64,000 nucleotides of DNA from Streptacidiphilus anmyonensis. Lineage in GTDB: Bacteria > Actinomycetota > Actinomycetes > Streptomycetales > Streptomycetaceae. Both the position numbers and the translations under genes were made by a program. Positions within the stretch are counted from its first letter, which is position 1. Every line of letters starts with the position of its first letter. The DNA lies in the NCBI RefSeq assembly GCF_000787855.1, contig NZ_BBPQ01000002.1, positions 273,349 through 337,348 of the forward strand, given 5' to 3'. The notes under the pieces are model-generated. The model did not search any database and was not told the origin of the DNA. It saw nothing but the letters and a program-made list of their open reading frames with translations. Of the stretch, positions 62,052 through 64,000 are shown in pieces.

Positions 62052-63039
62052 AGGGGCGGATCCGCGGCATCACCTCGTCCGTGAACAGGCGCAGGCTCTC
62101 CCAGCCCGCCTCCACCGGCATACCACCGCACATCGGATGCAGCAGCAGGGTGCCCATCGGGCCCTCCGCGGCGGCGACGGCCACGCACTCGTCCGGGGTC
62201 AGGCAGCAGTAGACGCCCTCCGCGCGGAGCTGGTCGACCGTCAGCGCCTGCGTCGCGACCGCCGAGCGGATGTCGGGCGTCTGCCAGGAGGCGTAGGTTC
62301 GGGCCTCGTGCAGGAAGTGCTCGCCGTACCGCGCCCAGGCGCGGTCCGGGTCCTCGGTGCAGTGGACCATGCGGGTGCGCTCCGGCGGCAGCAGGACGAA
62401 GCCCTCGTGCCAGTCCGCCGCGGCGGCCAACGACTCGTAGTAGTCGACCAACTCGGGAAGGTAGGCGGCCGTGAACAGCGGCAGCCGCAGCCGCACGGCG
62501 CGCCGCGCCGCGGCCTTGGACGAGCCGCCGACGATCAGCGGCGGCTGCGGCGCGGTCAGCGGCGGCGGAGTCAGTCGCACCGTGCGGCCCCGGTACTCGA
62601 ACTCCTCCCCGGACCAGGCGGCGACCAGTGCGGCCAGCACCTCGTCCTGGATCCGCCCGCGCTGCTTCCACTCGACGCCCATCAGCTCGTACTCGGCCGG
62701 CCGGTAGCCGAGCCCGGCGACCGTGGTGACCCGCCCGCCGCTGAGGTGGTCCAGCACGACGAGCTCCTCGGCCAGCCGCAACGGGTCGTACAGCGGCGTG
62801 ATCAGCGCGCACAGCATCAGCGGGATGCGGCTGGTGGCCCCCGCGATCGCCGCCGCGGTGGCGATCGGCGCGGGACTCCAGCCGTCGGCCACGCCGTGGT
62901 GCTCCTCCAGCGTGACCAGGTCGAAGCCGTGCGCCTCGGCATGGACGGCCATCTCGACGGTGGCACGGTAGCGGGCGGCGACGTCCTTGCGATCCAGGCC
63001 GGGCGCGACCTGGTTGAAGCGCAGCGTGGTGACCGTCAC
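62050..63039 (-). CDS. LLM-class (luciferase-like) flavin or F420 oxidoreductase
   Basis: 329 residues from GTG 63039 (GGAAGGGACG upstream). It has the TIM-barrel start TLRFNQVAPGLDRKD, then FDLVTLEEHHGVADGWSPAP, TSRIPLMLCALITPLYDPLRLAEELVVLD and SGGRVTTVAGLGYRPAEYELMG, the signatures of the luciferase-like family using FMNH2 or F420. The substrate is unknown. No partner reductase is adjacent. It stands alone on the minus strand. Confidence 0.9.
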   Translation of the reverse strand: MTVTTLRFNQVAPGLDRKDVAARYRATVEMAVHAEAHGFDLVTLEEHHGVADGWSPAPIATAAAIAGATSRIPLMLCALITPLYDPLRLAEELVVLDHLSGGRVTTVAGLGYRPAEYELMGVEWKQRGRIQDEVLAALVAAWSGEEFEYRGRTVRLTPPPLTAPQPPLIVGGSSKAAARRAVRLRLPLFTAAYLPELVDYYESLAAAADWHEGFVLLPPERTRMVHCTEDPDRAWARYGEHFLHEARTYASWQTPDIRSAVATQALTVDQLRAEGVYCCLTPDECVAVAAAEGPMGTLLLHPMCGGMPVEAGWESLRLFTDEVMPRIRP

Positions 63040-63144
63040 GGGCTCGTCCCTTCCGGCGCCGACAGCTGACACGGCGTCAGCTCTCGCTCCCGGCATGGGT
63101 ACCACCGCCCGCACGAGAGAACAAGCGTCAGTACGGCCCCGCCG

Positions 63145-63516
63145 TCAGAGCTTGGGAACCCAGCGCACGCCCGACAACGCGTCCTCCACCAGCTGCACCT
63201 GCCGGGCCAGGACGCTCAGGCGGGCGCCCTCCTCCGCATAGGCGCGCAGGCGCTCCTCGATGGCGTGCGGCTCGAAGTGGTCCGCGAGCTCCACGCGCGC
63301 ACGCGAGTACGCGGACCGGGCGACCTGAAGGGACCCGTCGGTGAGGTAGCGGACGTCCCGGGCGAGCATCAGCGGGTGCTTGTAGAGCACGTGGTACCGC
63401 CGCCACTCCCCCGGGACCTGGTCGTAGAGCCACCTGCGCGCAGACTCCTCCCAGCCAGGGCTGCCGGGGGGCTGCACGCGCTCCGGCCAGCCGGGAGGGA
63501 CGGGCGAGGTGTTCAC
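63145..63516 (-). CDS. Conserved hypothetical protein (leaderless candidate)
   Basis: 123 residues from GTG 63516. The sequence begins NTSPVPPGWPERVQPPG and has a conserved-looking core WLYDQVPGEWRRYHVLYKHP, then helical LARDVRYLTDGSLQVARSAYSRARVEL ending in VRWVPKL. No signal peptide, membrane segment or known domain is visible. I recognise only that similar short proteins occur in streptomycetes. A good -10, TATACT, lies 6 nt before the GTG, so the mRNA may start at or near the start codon. Confidence 0.72.
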   Translation of the reverse strand: MNTSPVPPGWPERVQPPGSPGWEESARRWLYDQVPGEWRRYHVLYKHPLMLARDVRYLTDGSLQVARSAYSRARVELADHFEPHAIEERLRAYAEEGARLSVLARQVQLVEDALSGVRWVPKL

Positions 63517-63522
63517 TCCACC

Positions 63523-63551
63523 AGTATAGGAACAGATTTTCGATTTTCGAG
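63523..63551 (-). promoter_or_regulatory. Promoter with TATACT -10 next to the start codon
   Basis: TATACT on the minus strand (63528-63523) is 6 nt from GTG 63516. A weak -35 such as CTCGAA lies 17 bp upstream (63551-63546) within repeated TCGAAAA words. Transcription should begin within a base or two of the GTG, giving a leaderless mRNA. Confidence 0.5.
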
Positions 63552-63576
63552 CCAGTAGATCACCCGCTCGCCACGC

Positions 63577-63614
63577 CGACTCCCGGGGGTGGTGCCTGCA
63601 CCACCCCGAAGTCG
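63577..63614. terminator. Extended hairpin between divergent genes
   Basis: A 9-bp stem GGGGTGGTG (63586-63594) with a CCTG loop pairs with 63599-63607 and is flanked by CGACT (63577-63581) and AGTCG (63610-63614), lengthening the stem. It lies in a divergent promoter region, so an operator is as likely as a terminator. Confidence 0.45.
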
Positions 63615-63700
63615 GGTCCGGACGCCAGCGACGTGCGCCCCCGGGTCCGGAAGGCTGGTCGGCGTCCGAAGGGGACGGCACGAGGGCATCGGGAGGGCAT

Positions 63701-64000
63701 GTGCTGACGTTCAGGGGAGCTTCACGGGCAGGTGGCCGGGCGGTATCGGTCGCCACCGCGGCGGCTGTGGCCGTGGCCGTGGCCGCTGCGGTGGCTCCCG
63801 CGGCTGTGGCGACTCCGACCGTGGCGGCGACCGGCGACGCCGCGACCGGCTTCGGTCCGCCGGATGCTGCTGCGCTCCAGGCCTCGATCAGCGGCCTTCC
63901 GAACCCGGTCATCACCGGATCACTGGTCGACGTCGACGGCACGGACGGCAGCTGGAACGGCGTCTCCGGTCTCGGCGACGTGGCCAGGGGCACCGCTCCC
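63701..64000 (+). CDS. Exported serine hydrolase (beta-lactamase / D-Ala-D-Ala carboxypeptidase family), N-terminal part
   Basis: 100 codons from GTG 63701 (GGGAGGG upstream) run off the right edge. A basic start (LTFRGASRAGGRA) leads into a very Ala/Val-rich signal peptide (VSVATAAAVAVAVAAAVAPA) encoded by a GTGGCC repeat. The mature part begins LQASISGLPNPVITGSLVDV and DGTDGSWNGVSGLGDVARG, typical of the beta-lactamase-superfamily serine hydrolases before their catalytic SxxK, which lies outside the window. It would act on the envelope or outside the cell. Confidence 0.72.
   Translation, partial: MLTFRGASRAGGRAVSVATAAAVAVAVAAAVAPAAVATPTVAATGDAATGFGPPDAAALQASISGLPNPVITGSLVDVDGTDGSWNGVSGLGDVARGTAP

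Overview
The window is 64 kb of very GC-rich actinobacterial chromosome. GTG and TTG starts, four-base start/stop overlaps, a SARP regulator, a mycothiol-type isomerase, the xylFGH-ROK block and the hemE-dxs gene order all point to Streptomyces or a close relative (Streptacidiphilus or Kitasatospora type). Nearly everything is chromosomal core. I see no phage, insertion sequence, CRISPR array, rRNA or tRNA gene.

Layout. 0-9.7 kb: 3' end of a divergent EF-Tu gene with its terminator, a 1171-residue SARP-NB-ARC-TPR regulator, a Rieske lipoprotein, uvrA, then an MDMPI-like protein, a metallo-hydrolase and a tiny Cys-rich protein. 9.9-17.3 kb: a TPR protein; a two-component system divergent from a ferric-reductase / FMN-binding / ApbE operon; a divergent pair of cold-shock genes; a 42-residue membrane peptide. 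17.4-20.7 kb: TetR-ABC exporter operon divergent from a TauD-like dioxygenase. 20.7-25.4 kb: a terD-GH16-terC operon in which a candidate yybP-ykoY (Mn2+) riboswitch lies between GH16 and terC, its first conserved box inside the GH16 coding sequence; then uvrB. 25.4-36.8 kb: methyltransferase, frameshifted nitroreductase, ZapE, RibD_C reductase, UspA-like protein, murC, msrB, acyltransferase, YbjQ-like protein, an XRE-ImmA/PIN pair with a candidate operator and a terminator, and membrane proteins. 36.8-41.5 kb: late heme genes hemQ, hemY and hemE (coproporphyrin route) enclosing a DUF4349 lipoprotein. 41.5-48.4 kb: DUF3000, an atypical response regulator, RNase D and the fadA-fadB operon. 48.4-49.35 kb: a gene-free repeat tract holding an exact 110-bp direct duplication. 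49.4-58.8 kb: a DsbA-like protein without its CxxC, a GT39-type glycosyltransferase, dxs, xylFGH and a ROK regulator. 59-64 kb: TetR-Nudix divergent from hydroxyacyl-CoA dehydrogenase-TetR across repeated operator-like sites, an LLM oxidoreductase, a small conserved protein with a leaderless-type promoter, and the start of an exported serine hydrolase.

Two non-genic patterns recur. An interspersed palindromic element of about 100-135 bp (three full copies and one bare hairpin) shares both its arms and two internal boxes. Separately, four minus-strand genes have their stop codons inside or at the edge of short tandem repeats. The most distinctive finds are the riboswitch-bearing ter operon, the XRE-ImmA/PIN pair and the flavin electron-transfer operon.
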